Positions 26,586-35,441 of a DNA stretch of 64,000 nucleotides are shown piece by piece; within the stretch, counting starts at the first letter, position 1; every line of letters begins with the position of its first letter. Source of the DNA: an uncultured Collinsella sp. (GTDB taxonomy: Bacteria > Actinomycetota > Coriobacteriia > Coriobacteriales > Coriobacteriaceae); assembly GCA_959023295.1 (NCBI GenBank), contig CAUFBM010000006.1, forward strand, positions 1 through 64,000. The letters run 5' to 3'. The position numbers and the translations under genes were made by a program. Below the pieces are notes generated by a model. That model had not been told where the DNA came from. It saw nothing but the letters and a program-made list of their open reading frames with translations, and ran no database searches.

Positions 26586-27404
26586 ATGGCACAGCAGCCG
26601 CAGGGTAAGCATATGGACGTTAAGCATGTGGACGACTCGGACAAAAAGCGTCGCGCCACGATACTCAAGGGCGTTATCGCAGTGTTGTTGCTGGTCGCAG
26701 TCGGCTGCGGCGGCTACGTGCTCTATATGAATCATCTAGAGCAGCAGCGCGCCGAGGAGATGGGTGCAACAGGCAAGCCCGCCACGAAGGTCGAATCAAA
26801 GGGCAAGGAGCTACCGGACAACCCCATCGACTTTGCCCCACTTTTTCAAGAAAACCCCGACATCTACGCGTGGCTCTACATTCCGGGTGCGGATATCAAC
26901 ACGCCCTTGCTGCAGAGCACGACGGACGACCTGTTTTATCTGGACCACGACAAGGATGGCAAGTACGACCCCTACGGCACCGCGTTTAGCCAGATGGCAA
27001 ACGCGCGCGACTTCAGCGATCCTGTCACGGTGATCTACGGTCATGTGAACGGCGGCGTGTTCCACAACTTGCATAACTTTGAGGACGTGGACTTCTTTAA
27101 CGAGAACGGCGAGTTCTATATCTACACGCCGGGCCATATTCTGACGTACAAGATTGTCTCGGCCTATCAATATGACGACCGCCACATTCTCAACTCGTTT
27201 AACTTTGCCGACCCTGCCGTGCGCCAGGACTACTTTGATTCGGTCTGTAATCCGGACGCATTGCTCAAAAATGTACGTGACGGCGTGACACTTGATGCAG
27301 ATAGTAAGATTGTGCAGTTGAGCACCTGCATGCTCGATAGCTCGCAGGGCAACTCGCGCTATATTGTCAGCGGTGTGTTAACAAGCGACCAGGAGACAAA
27401 ATAG
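26586..27404 (+). CDS. srtB: Class B sortase
   Basis: A 272-residue membrane transpeptidase. A single N-terminal helix at about residues 27-48 anchors it, and the catalytic domain faces outward. The catalytic histidine is H153 in VIYGHV, the cysteine C248 in LSTC and the arginine R258 in SRYIV. NPDIYAWLYIPGADINTPLLQ near residues 90-110 is typical of class B. It should cleave between Thr and Gly of a sorting signal and join the protein to peptidoglycan. The SPATG protein directly upstream is the obvious substrate. The LCP gene starts two bases after its stop codon. Confidence 0.93.
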   Translation: MAQQPQGKHMDVKHVDDSDKKRRATILKGVIAVLLLVAVGCGGYVLYMNHLEQQRAEEMGATGKPATKVESKGKELPDNPIDFAPLFQENPDIYAWLYIPGADINTPLLQSTTDDLFYLDHDKDGKYDPYGTAFSQMANARDFSDPVTVIYGHVNGGVFHNLHNFEDVDFFNENGEFYIYTPGHILTYKIVSAYQYDDRHILNSFNFADPAVRQDYFDSVCNPDALLKNVRDGVTLDADSKIVQLSTCMLDSSQGNSRYIVSGVLTSDQETK

Positions 27405-27406
27405 TC

Positions 27407-28684
27407 ATGAACCCCCGTGGCAAGCACTTTATCGATGCGGTGGATCCCGACGAAAATCAAGTAAACAATCCCGAGCAGCAGGTTCAGGATGTGGCGGAGC
27501 CTGTCGAGCCTCAATGGAAGACCAAAGGCACCTCGACGCCTCAACCTGACGAAAAATCCCAGAGCAAGGCTGAGGTTCCGTCCGACGCATCGGCAAAGAC
27601 CGATGAAGCTGCGGCGCAGCCTGTTGATGAGGCAGAGTGGCCTTCGCTTGATGAGGCGGGACCTCAGCGTCGTCGACGCTCTAAAGAGTCGATTAGGCGC
27701 ATCAAGCGCCGCCGCCGTATCTGCACGCTGCTGATCGTGCTGCTCGTGATTGGTGCGGTTGTTGCTGCCGGCTGGGGCTTTGTGAATCACAGCGTGAACC
27801 AAGGCAAAAAGAAGATTGAGGAAAAGACCCAGAAGGTCATTAAGGCCAAGGGCGACACCATTACCTATAACGGCAAGAAGTATGCGCTCAACAAGCATAT
27901 GGCCACGGTGGCGTTTATCGGCTTTGATGGCCGCAATAACGATGACGGTACCCAGAAGGGCCAGTCCGATACCGTGATGGTCGTCGCGCTTAATACCGAC
28001 ACGGGCGAGGCCCGCGGCATTATCATCCCGCGCGACAGCATGGTTGCCGTAGATACGTATTCCAATGGTTCGTTTGCCGGCCAGGTGACCGAGCAGCTGT
28101 GCTTGCAGTTTGCTTATGGCACCGATGGCGACAACTCATCGGCACTGACGGCCGCCGCTGCCTCGCGCGTGCTCGATAACATTCCGGTAGACTATTACTA
28201 CACGCTCAATATCGAGGGCGTGGCTCCCATTAATGACTCCATCGGCGGCGTGACACTGGTACCTACGCAGACTGTGCCGGGCACGTCGGTTGTCGAGGGT
28301 CAGGAGACCACGCTGTTTGGTACAACGGCAGAAAAGTACGTGCAGTGGCGCGACACGACGAATCTGACGTCTTCGCTGGATCGTACAGCGCGCCAGGTGA
28401 GTTACGTGCAGGCGTTTGCATCGAAGGTGCTCAGCAGTGCCAAGAGCAACCCCGCCATGCTCATCAGCCTGTATCAGGCTATGGGCGACTATACGTGGAC
28501 CAATTTGGGTCTCGATGAGTTCAGCTATCTGGCGACCACGATGCTCGAGCACGGCCTGACTTCTTTTGATGTTGTGACGCTGCAGGGAACCATGCAGCAG
28601 GGCGACACCTTTGCCGAGTTTTACCTAGACCAAGACAATGTAAAACAAACCGTTGTGGACACCTTCTATCATCCTGTTAATTAG
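27407..28684 (+). CDS. LytR-CpsA-Psr (LCP) family glycopolymer transferase
   Basis: A 425-residue protein. Residues 1-104 form a long charged cytoplasmic tail with a basic stretch at 88-104, then one membrane helix at about 105-126, and the LCP domain outside (about 145-370). Family landmarks are GQSDTVMVVALNTDTGEARGIIIPRDSM and SLDRTARQVSYVQAF, containing the conserved Asp and Arg residues that hold a polyprenyl-pyrophosphate. LCP proteins transfer lipid-linked glycopolymers to peptidoglycan or, in Actinomyces, to a sortase-anchored protein. It is translationally adjacent to sortase B, so the two probably act on the same surface process. The long N-terminal tail is unusual. Confidence 0.88.
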   Translation: MNPRGKHFIDAVDPDENQVNNPEQQVQDVAEPVEPQWKTKGTSTPQPDEKSQSKAEVPSDASAKTDEAAAQPVDEAEWPSLDEAGPQRRRRSKESIRRIKRRRRICTLLIVLLVIGAVVAAGWGFVNHSVNQGKKKIEEKTQKVIKAKGDTITYNGKKYALNKHMATVAFIGFDGRNNDDGTQKGQSDTVMVVALNTDTGEARGIIIPRDSMVAVDTYSNGSFAGQVTEQLCLQFAYGTDGDNSSALTAAAASRVLDNIPVDYYYTLNIEGVAPINDSIGGVTLVPTQTVPGTSVVEGQETTLFGTTAEKYVQWRDTTNLTSSLDRTARQVSYVQAFASKVLSSAKSNPAMLISLYQAMGDYTWTNLGLDEFSYLATTMLEHGLTSFDVVTLQGTMQQGDTFAEFYLDQDNVKQTVVDTFYHPVN

Positions 28685-28726
28685 CTGCCCAGGTGCCGGA
28701 TGCCAACAGTGGTTCACTCGATGTCA

Positions 28727-28878
28727 GGCACCAACAGCGAGCGGGCCGCATTTGAGACAAGGTGACGTGAAATGAGAGGGCGCTGACCTTTTGGTCGCGC
28801 CCTCGAAATTGAACGTCAGATTGGCGTGAATGCGGCCCGCGCAGCGTCAACGGGTCCGCCGTTCGTTAGAACGGCGGA
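28727..28878. repeat. Mosaic hairpin element, family B, copy 2 (inverted)
   Basis: Three nested stems are visible: GCGGGCCGCATT (28741-28752) with AATGCGGCCCGC (28829-28840), TGACGT with ACGTCA (28763 and 28813), and GAGGGCGC-t-GACC with GGTCGCGCCCTC (28778-28804). The right side carries CCGCCGTTC, GTTA, GAACGGCGG (28856-28877). A 27-base stretch over this hairpin is identical, inverted, to 12327-12353, and further blocks match that copy. The repeat forms the 3' end of the nitroreductase gene, including its stop codon in the hairpin loop. Confidence 0.75.
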
Positions 28879-29393
28879 ACATACACCACGTTGTCGCGGC
28901 GAGGCTTGGCCTCGGGAAGCACGTCCTCGGCGTAGCCCAGAATGCAGTTGCCCACACCGCGCAGGCTTCCGTCGGCGGGCAGACCCCACTTGGCCAGCAG
29001 CTCCAGACCCTCGGGCGAATCGAAAACCTCGTGGGCGCGATGAATCCAGCACGAATCAACGCCCAGCGCATAGGCAGCATTGAGTAGGTTGCCCATGGCA
29101 AGCGAACCGTCTTCCAGGTGCGTCGGCACGCTGCGGTCGACCAGTACCACCACAACGGTTTTGGCACCGTAGAAGGGGTCGCCGTTGCTGCCCATGACTT
29201 GCGCATTGAGCTGCGAGAGGCGCTCGACGGTCGCGGGGTCGGTGACGGCGACGAACGTCACCGGCTGGCGCCCCATGCCGCTGGGCGCATACTGGCCTGC
29301 CTCGATAATGCGTGCGAGTTTTTCTGCCTCGACGGGGCGATCGCTGTAGTTGCGGCAGCTACGGCGATGGATGAGCGCTTCGATGGTCTCCAT
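28866..29393 (-). CDS. Nitroreductase-family flavoprotein
   Basis: A 175-residue FMN-dependent oxidoreductase. RRSCRNYSDRPV near residues 10-21 and AGQYAPSGMGRQP near 34-46 are the phosphate- and flavin-binding segments of the family, and GVDSCWIHRAHEVF follows near residues 110-123. The family reduces nitro compounds, quinones or similar acceptors with NAD(P)H. I place the start at 29393, with AGGAG upstream, not at 29522. The last codons (VPPF and stop) lie inside a dispersed hairpin repeat, so the C-terminus may have been reshaped by repeat insertion. Confidence 0.88.
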   Translation of the reverse strand: METIEALIHRRSCRNYSDRPVEAEKLARIIEAGQYAPSGMGRQPVTFVAVTDPATVERLSQLNAQVMGSNGDPFYGAKTVVVVLVDRSVPTHLEDGSLAMGNLLNAAYALGVDSCWIHRAHEVFDSPEGLELLAKWGLPADGSLRGVGNCILGYAEDVLPEAKPRRDNVVYVPPF

Positions 29394-29610
29394 GGGTTCT
29401 CCTAGCGATGACGTTGCAGATGTTCCGTTCTTACCCGTCGTGCCGTAGCCGTAATCGCGCAGAGGGTCCCAAACAGCAATGGCCACCAATCGGAGAAGAC
29501 GGCTTGCATAAAACTGCGGCAAGAATGTGAGAAGCTGATGAGATGGTTAAACGTTTTATCCCGTCTACCCTGCGGTTTTTTACCACTTGCCTAAATCATG
29601 GGCGTATATC

Positions 29611-29654
29611 CATTGATAAAGGTTTTACTAAAGGGGTACCAACGTTTATCAATG
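29611..29654 (+). promoter_or_regulatory. Inverted repeat upstream of the 96-residue protein gene
   Basis: CATTGATAAA (29611-29620) and TTTATCAATG (29645-29654) are perfect 10-bp inverted repeats with 24 bases between them, placed just before the ribosome site of the next gene. TTTATCAA and TTGATAAA also occur upstream of the transaldolase-type gene (62951, 63018). They could be an operator or an mRNA hairpin. Confidence 0.4.
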
Positions 29655-29688
29655 CGCTGTGGTGGCGCTGGGCCAGGAGGTAATTATC

Positions 29689-29979
29689 ATGTTCCAGGCT
29701 GGAGACGTCGTCGAGACTGACTTCGAAGGATTTCTGAAGCTGCTGCGTTCCAAGACGCGCGCTTTTGTGTCGATCAACGATCACGAGTACTACATCACGC
29801 ACACCGATGGCTATTGGCGTGTTCAGGATTGCGAGACCCTCAACGATAAGGGCCATTTTACTGACTGCTCCGAGCTGGTCAATACGGTCTGCGAGGTCGT
29901 TGAGCTGCCTTGGATCTGCGGCAAGAGCCTGCACGACAGCTTTGCGAGCGCTACGGTCTACGAGGCCGTCGCTGCCTAA
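29689..29979 (+). CDS. Small conserved-looking hypothetical protein
   Basis: A 96-residue soluble, acidic protein without signal peptide or membrane helix. It contains four cysteines, in DCETL, TDCSEL, VCEV and ICGK, and a DHEYYITHTDGYW segment. I do not recognise the family. The start at 29689 is fixed by a strong ribosome site, AGGAGGT, nine bases upstream; the open frame runs back to 29659 without one. Its own terminator follows and an inverted repeat precedes it, so it is a single regulated gene. The spaced cysteines might bind metal, but no standard zinc-finger pattern is present. Confidence 0.7.
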   Translation: MFQAGDVVETDFEGFLKLLRSKTRAFVSINDHEYYITHTDGYWRVQDCETLNDKGHFTDCSELVNTVCEVVELPWICGKSLHDSFASATVYEAVAA

Positions 29980-30006
29980 CGGGCAAATACATCGCTATTC
30001 TCGCGT

Positions 30007-30042
30007 GACCGCCGGCGCCGCCCCCGCGCCGGCGGTCTTTTT
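30007..30042 (+). terminator. Terminator after the 96-residue protein gene
   Basis: A perfect 12-bp stem, GACCGCCGGCGC and GCGCCGGCGGTC, is followed by TTTTT. Confidence 0.92.
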
Positions 30043-30087
30043 CTGTCGATATGCTATATAGGGTCGCCCGTATATATAACGAGCTTA

Positions 30088-30144
30088 TTGACGATAGTCA
30101 AAACTCGGACTAATCTAGAAATACAAATTGGTCAAAACTCGGAC
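30088..30144 (+). promoter_or_regulatory. Promoter and direct-repeat operator of the MarR-exporter operon
   Basis: TTGACG (30088-30093), a 17-base spacer and TAATCT (30111-30116) form a strong promoter. GTCAAAACTCGGAC occurs twice, at 30097-30110 (filling the spacer) and 30131-30144 (near the expected transcription start), 34 bases apart. Binding at these two sites would shut the promoter, as MarR-family repressors commonly do to their own genes. Confidence 0.65.
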
Positions 30145-30150
30145 AATCGA

Positions 30151-30663
30151 ATGGCGGGAGAGATGAATAGTGCAGTTAGCCTGGTCGATTTCGATCGGAT
30201 GCTCAATGGACTCGACCATATCTATTCGGAGTTCTCGCGCACCTGCGGCCTTTCGGACTGCGCCTATTGGATGCTCGTCGACACCAGCACGGCGGGCGGT
30301 AGCATCGCTGTGAGTCGTCTGACAAGCGAATGGTTCTATAGCAAACAGACCATCAATTCGGCCATTAAAACCTTGACGGCGCGGGGTTTCGCCACGCTTG
30401 AGTTTGCCGAAGGCAGTCGCAAGAACAAGGTTGTGAGCCTGACCGAAGAGGGTAGGCGATTTGCCGAGCGTTATGCGCTGCCGGCACTCAAGGCCGAACA
30501 GCGAGCCTTTGGCGCACTTGAGCCATGTGAGCAGCGCGAGATTATGCGCTTAATCGGCAAATTCTCTCAGGTGCTTGGCGAGGAGTGCGAGACATTTAAG
30601 CAGCAGGTGGCAGCCGCAAGCCAGATGCAAGATCGACGTGAGGGGGAGTCGTGCGACTGTTAA
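30151..30663 (+). CDS. MarR-family transcriptional regulator
   Basis: A 170-residue winged-helix regulator. The recognition region TSEWFYSKQTINSAIKTLTARGFATLEFAEGSRKNK, followed by VSLTEEGRRFAERYALP, is the MarR helix-turn-helix and wing. It is predicted to repress its own operon through the repeated GTCAAAACTCGGAC sequence in its promoter. Its 3' end overlaps the first exporter gene by 13 bases, so the regulator and exporter are co-expressed, a standard layout for drug- or stress-induced efflux. The start is uncertain: the ATG at 30151 lacks a clear ribosome site, and the ATG at 30163 has GGGAG too close. Confidence 0.85.
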   Translation: MAGEMNSAVSLVDFDRMLNGLDHIYSEFSRTCGLSDCAYWMLVDTSTAGGSIAVSRLTSEWFYSKQTINSAIKTLTARGFATLEFAEGSRKNKVVSLTEEGRRFAERYALPALKAEQRAFGALEPCEQREIMRLIGKFSQVLGEECETFKQQVAAASQMQDRREGESCDC

Positions 30664-32387
30664 TGAGGTTCTTGAAGCCCTATCGAGGGCTTGTCGCAGT
30701 GACGCTGCTGGTGCTGCTGGTGGATAACGTCGGTACGCTGTTGGTTCCCACGATGCTGGCGAACATGGTCAATACCGGTATTACCACGGGCGATGTCGAC
30801 TACATTTTACGCAACGGCCTATACATGTTTATCGCGACCAGCATGGCTAGCGGCGGCACGGTGCTGGGCTGCTATCTTTCGGCGCGCCTGGCCGCCAACG
30901 TGGCCTGCGATATCCGCAATGCCGTGTACGACAAATCGCTTGAGTTGTCCGCCAGCGATTTTGAGCGCTTTGGCACCGGATCTATGATCACGCGCTCGCT
31001 CAACGACATCAACGTGATTCAACAGGCTATCCTGCAGACGATTCAGTTGGTGCTGCCGGTGCCGTTCTTGGCCGTCGCGGGCATCATTTTTGCTTGGTTC
31101 ATCGATCCCGCCATGGGAACGCTGCTGGGCGTGGTGGTTGCGATCGTGTTGGTGGCGGCGGTCTTTACGGTGGCTAACGCCGCGCCGATTTTTATGCGCC
31201 TTCAGAGCTTTATCGACCGTATGAATGTGGTGCTGCGCGAGAACATCGTGGGCGTTCGCGTCATTCGCGCTTTCAATAAGGAGCGCCACGAGGAACAGCG
31301 CCTGGACGAGGTGTTTAGCGATTACGCCGCCAACGCCATCAAAGTCAACCACCTGTTTGTGGGGCTCGACAGCTCCAGCTTCTTTTTGATGAACATCGCC
31401 GAGGTGGCGGTGCTGTGGGTGGGCGGCAACCGCGTGGGCGCCCGTGCCATGCAAATCGGCAGCATCTCGGCCGTACTGGAATACGCGATCCTGATCCTTT
31501 TCTTTGTGATGATGGCGCAGATGGTGATTCTGACGCTTCCGCGCGCTGCGGCGTGCCTCAACCGCGCGCAACAGGTGTTGGAGATTGAGCCGAGCATTGT
31601 GGACGGCAAGGCTACGCTGGGCGACGGGGCGCCTGAGTTCGCAGATGGGGCCGGCGCGGTCGCCGCGTTCGATCACGTGTCGTTTCGTTTCGACGACGCC
31701 GACGAGGACACGCTGTGCGATCTGAACTTTACCTGTCGCCGCGGTCAGACGACCGCTATCGTCGGCTCGACGGGCTCGGGCAAATCGACGGTGGCCAAGC
31801 TCTTACTGCGCTTCCACGATGCCACCAAGGGCGCCATTCGCCTGGACGGCGCCGATCTGCGCGATCTTTCGCAAGGCGAGATTCGCGGGCGCATTGCCTA
31901 TGTGCCGCAGAAGGCGTGGCTGTTCTCGGGCACCGTGGCAAGCAACCTGCGCTTTGGCAACGAAGAAGCGACTGAGGCCGACATGCTTCATGCGCTCCAG
32001 GTTGCTCAGAGCACCTTTGTGCTTGATCAGCCGCAGGGGCTCGATACCCCGGTGGCGCAGGGCGGCACGAACTTTTCGGGCGGCCAGCGCCAGCGTCTGG
32101 CCATCGCCCGTGCGCTCATGAAGCATGCCGATCTATATATCTTCGATGACAGTTTTTCAGCCCTGGACTTTAAGACCGATGCCGCCCTGCGCCATGCGTT
32201 GCAAGACGAGACGCGTGACGCTGCGGTGCTCATCATCGCGCAGCGCATCTCGACGATCTTGCACGCCGATCAGATCGTCGTGCTCAAGGACGGCGAGGTT
32301 GTGGGCCTGGGCACGCATGGCGAGCTTATGGAAACCTGCGAAGTGTACCGCGCTATCGCGGAATCGCAGATGAAGGGAGGTGAGTAG
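30651..32387 (+). CDS. ABC exporter half-transporter, degenerate-site subunit
   Basis: A 578-residue type IV (ABCB-like) exporter half: six membrane helices in residues about 12-300, then a nucleotide-binding domain with Walker A VGSTGSGKST, Q-loop YVPQKAWLFSG and signature FSGGQRQR. Walker B reads YIFDDSFSALD, with Asp where the catalytic Glu normally follows, a mark of the inactive site in heterodimeric exporters such as BmrCD. The GTG start at 30651 has GAGGGGGAG upstream and lies inside the MarR gene. Its partner follows directly. Multidrug or peptide export is likely; the substrate is unknown. Confidence 0.92.
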   Translation: MRLLMRFLKPYRGLVAVTLLVLLVDNVGTLLVPTMLANMVNTGITTGDVDYILRNGLYMFIATSMASGGTVLGCYLSARLAANVACDIRNAVYDKSLELSASDFERFGTGSMITRSLNDINVIQQAILQTIQLVLPVPFLAVAGIIFAWFIDPAMGTLLGVVVAIVLVAAVFTVANAAPIFMRLQSFIDRMNVVLRENIVGVRVIRAFNKERHEEQRLDEVFSDYAANAIKVNHLFVGLDSSSFFLMNIAEVAVLWVGGNRVGARAMQIGSISAVLEYAILILFFVMMAQMVILTLPRAAACLNRAQQVLEIEPSIVDGKATLGDGAPEFADGAGAVAAFDHVSFRFDDADEDTLCDLNFTCRRGQTTAIVGSTGSGKSTVAKLLLRFHDATKGAIRLDGADLRDLSQGEIRGRIAYVPQKAWLFSGTVASNLRFGNEEATEADMLHALQVAQSTFVLDQPQGLDTPVAQGGTNFSGGQRQRLAIARALMKHADLYIFDDSFSALDFKTDAALRHALQDETRDAAVLIIAQRISTILHADQIVVLKDGEVVGLGTHGELMETCEVYRAIAESQMKGGE

Positions 32388-32388
32388 C

Positions 32389-34404
32389 ATGACCAAGGAG
32401 CTCAGGAAACAAGGCAGTGTTGTCGATGCCGCCGCTGCAGACGCTGCCGATAAAACGGTCGACCAGGCTGTCGTAGCGCCCGAGCTGGATGAAGCCGCCA
32501 AGGCCGCAGCCGCGCGCGAGGCTCGCCGCCAGGCGCTCTATGAGGAAAACGAGCGCGCGGAGGATGAGCGCGCCCGAGCCGAGGCGGAACGCATGCGCGA
32601 CGTGGACGATAGCGATGAGGACAAGACGCCTCGGGATACCTGGGCGACGGTGCGCCGCCTGTGGAGCGAGGCTGCCGGCGACCACTGGCGCTTCTATATC
32701 GTGTTCGCGAGCATTGTGTTCTATGCCATCTTTAACACCGCTGCGCCGGCATATAGCGCCCGCGTGATCGATGAGCTGTGGAGCCACATTCAGGTGGCGT
32801 TTGCCAACGACACACCCTTCAACATCACCTGGGAGAACTGCGGCAGGACCATCTTCATCTACTTTATGATCTGGACGGCAGCCGCCTCGTTCTACGCGCT
32901 CCAGAGCTTTTTGATGTCGAGCGTGGCCGAACGCCTCAACCTGTGTCTGCGTAACCGCATCGCTCAAAAGCTCAATCGTCTGCCACTCGCCTATTTTGAC
33001 GCGCATCGTCCCGGCGAGGTCGTCAGCCGCGCGACCAACGACCTGGACAAGATGTCCGAGAGCATGCAGCGCGGATTGCTGCAGCTGCTGGTTTCGATTG
33101 GTACGGTAGTGGGCGCTGTGGGCGTGATGTTTGTGTTCAGTGTGCCACTTACGCTGGTCTTTTTGTTCTTTACGGCGTTGTCACTGCTGGTGACCAAGGT
33201 GGTCTCGCGCCGCACGCATGACGTAACCGGTGAGCGCCAGGAGTGGGTGTCCAAGATTACGAGTGCGGTCGAGGAAGGCTACTCGGGCCGTCTGGTGATT
33301 CGCGCGTTTAACCGCGAGCGTCAGAGTTCTGTCGAGGTACATCAGGCCTCGGGCGAGCTGGCGCGCGTGAGTGCCAAGGCCGACTTTATGATTAACGCCG
33401 TTGGCCCCGCGGTGCGCTTTATCGGCCGCCTGGCACAGATCGTGATTGCGATTGTGGGCTGCAGCATGTTGGTTGCCGGCCACATGACCGTCGGTGTGTT
33501 CCAGGCGTTCTTCCAGTTTATCTACGAGGCATCTGAGCCCATGACGCAGCTGTCGTTTACCTTCAACTCGCTGCAGAGCGCGCTGGCGAGTGCGGAGCGC
33601 GTGTTCGACCTGCTTGATGAGCCCGAGATGGAAGCCGATCCGCAGCCGGGCGAGGCCGCCAGGCTGCCGGGTCGCGTGGAGGGCCGCGTCGCCTTTGAGC
33701 ATGTGCGCTTTGGCTACGCACCCGAAAAGCCGCTCATGCGCGACGTGTCGTTTACCGCCGAGCCGGGCCAGAAGATCGCCGTGGTGGGAACCACGGGTGC
33801 GGGCAAGACCACGCTCATCAACCTGCTCATGCGCTTTTACGAGATCGACGGCGGCCGCATTACGCTCGACGGCGTAGATACGAGCCGCATGGATCGTGGC
33901 GAGCTGCGCCAGCAGTTTGGCATGGTGTTGCAGGACGCCTGGCTGTTCGACGGAACGATTGCCGAGAATATCGCCTACGGCTGCCCCGAGGCAACGCGCG
34001 ACGAGATCGTGGCCGCCGCCCGCGCCGCGCAGGTCGATTTCTTTGTGCGTACCATGCCGCAGGGCTACGACACGCACGTGGCCAACGATGCCGAAAGTAT
34101 CAGCCAGGGCCAACGTCAGCTGCTGACCATCGCACGCGTGCTGCTCAACAACCCGGCGATTCTCATCCTGGACGAGGCGACGTCGAGCGTGGATACGCGT
34201 ACCGAGCTTGCCATCGGCCGTGCCATGGACGCGCTTATGCGCGGGCGCACGAGCTTTGTGATCGCGCATCGCCTGTCGACGATCGTGGATGCCGATCTGA
34301 TTCTGGTCATGGACCACGGCAACATTATCGAGCAGGGCACGCATAAGGAGCTGTTGGCTGCCGAAGGAGCCTACGCTGACCTCTATCTGAGTCAGTTCGC
34401 ATAA
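32389..34404 (+). CDS. ABC exporter half-transporter, catalytic subunit
   Basis: A 671-residue partner of the preceding gene. It has an unusual acidic/basic N-terminal extension of about 90 residues rich in Ala, Glu and Arg (probable coiled coil), then six membrane helices and an ATPase domain with Walker A VGTTGAGKTT, signature ISQGQRQLL and a normal Walker B LILDEATSSVD containing the catalytic Glu. Together the pair should have one active and one degenerate ATP site. I prefer the ATG at 32389, with GGGAGGTGAG upstream, two bases after the previous stop codon. A homologous pair is at 41632-45357. Confidence 0.92.
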   Translation: MTKELRKQGSVVDAAAADAADKTVDQAVVAPELDEAAKAAAAREARRQALYEENERAEDERARAEAERMRDVDDSDEDKTPRDTWATVRRLWSEAAGDHWRFYIVFASIVFYAIFNTAAPAYSARVIDELWSHIQVAFANDTPFNITWENCGRTIFIYFMIWTAAASFYALQSFLMSSVAERLNLCLRNRIAQKLNRLPLAYFDAHRPGEVVSRATNDLDKMSESMQRGLLQLLVSIGTVVGAVGVMFVFSVPLTLVFLFFTALSLLVTKVVSRRTHDVTGERQEWVSKITSAVEEGYSGRLVIRAFNRERQSSVEVHQASGELARVSAKADFMINAVGPAVRFIGRLAQIVIAIVGCSMLVAGHMTVGVFQAFFQFIYEASEPMTQLSFTFNSLQSALASAERVFDLLDEPEMEADPQPGEAARLPGRVEGRVAFEHVRFGYAPEKPLMRDVSFTAEPGQKIAVVGTTGAGKTTLINLLMRFYEIDGGRITLDGVDTSRMDRGELRQQFGMVLQDAWLFDGTIAENIAYGCPEATRDEIVAAARAAQVDFFVRTMPQGYDTHVANDAESISQGQRQLLTIARVLLNNPAILILDEATSSVDTRTELAIGRAMDALMRGRTSFVIAHRLSTIVDADLILVMDHGNIIEQGTHKELLAAEGAYADLYLSQFA

Positions 34405-34435
34405 TGTGACAAAGGGACAGTCCCACATGTCACAT
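34404..34435. repeat. REP-like palindrome, GGGACAG/TGTGACA subtype
   Basis: TGTGACA (34405-34411) and TGTCACA (34429-34435) enclose GGGACAGTCCC (34414-34424). The same design occurs at 54420-54452. It directly follows the stop codon of the exporter operon. Confidence 0.8.
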
Positions 34436-34442
34436 CACAAAT

Positions 34443-34478
34443 AAGGCGCGCCGGGGATGAATTCCCTGGCGCGCCTTT
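34443..34478. terminator. Bidirectional terminator between exporter operon and cysE
   Basis: AAGGCGCGCC and GGCGCGCCTT form a perfect 10-bp stem, extended by GGGGA/TTCCC inside, between two converging genes. Confidence 0.85.
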
Positions 34479-34513
34479 GCGCTGGCGTCAATGTTGTCGG
34501 TGACCGTCCGCTT

Positions 34514-35218
34514 CTAGCGTTCGTCCACGAGCTTGGCGATGAGGGCTTTGAGCTCGGCCACCTCTCGCTCGAGTTCCTTGACGCGGCGGGCGTTCTCGGT
34601 GATGCCCTGACGGTTGAGCGCGGACTGTTCGGCGGCGTCATCGGGCATGTACTCGCGATGCTGCTTGGCATCGAAGCTCTCCTCGAACACGCGGCAGCCG
34701 TTGCGCTTGATGATGCGTCCCGGCACGCCCACGACGGTGCAGTTGTCGGGCACGTCCTTGACGACAACCGAGTTGCCGCCAATCTTGACGTTGTTGCCGA
34801 TGCGAATGTTGCCGAGCACCTTGGCGCCCGTGCCCACGGTAACGTTGTTGCCCAGGGTGGGGTGGCGCTTGCCGGTCTCGTTGCCGGTGCCGCCAAGCGT
34901 GACGCCCTGGTAGAGCACGCAGTTGTCGCCCACGACGGTGGTTTCGCCGATGACGACGCCCATGGCGTGGTCGATAAAGAAGTGCTTGCCGATCTGTGCA
35001 GCGGGATGAATCTCGACGCCGGTGATGTGGCGGGTGATTTGTGAGAGCACGCGGGCGAGCGAGCGATGACCGTGCTCCCAGAGCCAGTGCTCGGGCACGT
35101 GGTTCCACTTGGCGTGCAGGCCAGGATAGGAAAGGAAGATGACCAGACCGTTTTGCGCGGCGGGGTCCTGCGCCTGGACGGTCTTGATGTCCTCGCGAAT
35201 GGTATTGATAAAGCTCAC
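34514..35218 (-). CDS. cysE: Serine O-acetyltransferase
   Basis: A 234-residue enzyme that makes O-acetylserine for cysteine synthesis. The helical N-terminus is followed by left-handed beta-helix hexapeptide repeats from about residue 70 to 165, with HPAAQIGKHFFIDHAMG near 73-89, where the catalytic His lies, and GVTLGGTGNETGKRHP. After the helix come about 60 residues of charged coiled coil, longer than in minimal short CysE proteins. The GTG start at 35218 has GGGAGG upstream; the open frame to 35422 has no family match. cysK is not in the window. Confidence 0.92.
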   Translation of the reverse strand: MSFINTIREDIKTVQAQDPAAQNGLVIFLSYPGLHAKWNHVPEHWLWEHGHRSLARVLSQITRHITGVEIHPAAQIGKHFFIDHAMGVVIGETTVVGDNCVLYQGVTLGGTGNETGKRHPTLGNNVTVGTGAKVLGNIRIGNNVKIGGNSVVVKDVPDNCTVVGVPGRIIKRNGCRVFEESFDAKQHREYMPDDAAEQSALNRQGITENARRVKELEREVAELKALIAKLVDER

Positions 35219-35441
35219 CGTCCGCCCTCCCTTAGCGCCATGGCAATGCAATTCAATAAAGTATAGCGATTCGCTAGGGATTAGGAAGAACAATCTTGGC
35301 GGCTTTGCGTGACAAGTGTCAGTTATGCAAACTTGCTGGTAATGGAGTAAGACTTTTGAGGGGTTTGGCCCGTGCTCACGCCGCAACCGTATACTGGTCA
35401 ACTTGGACGTGTCCGCGCCCACAACTGAGAGGTTTTACTTC

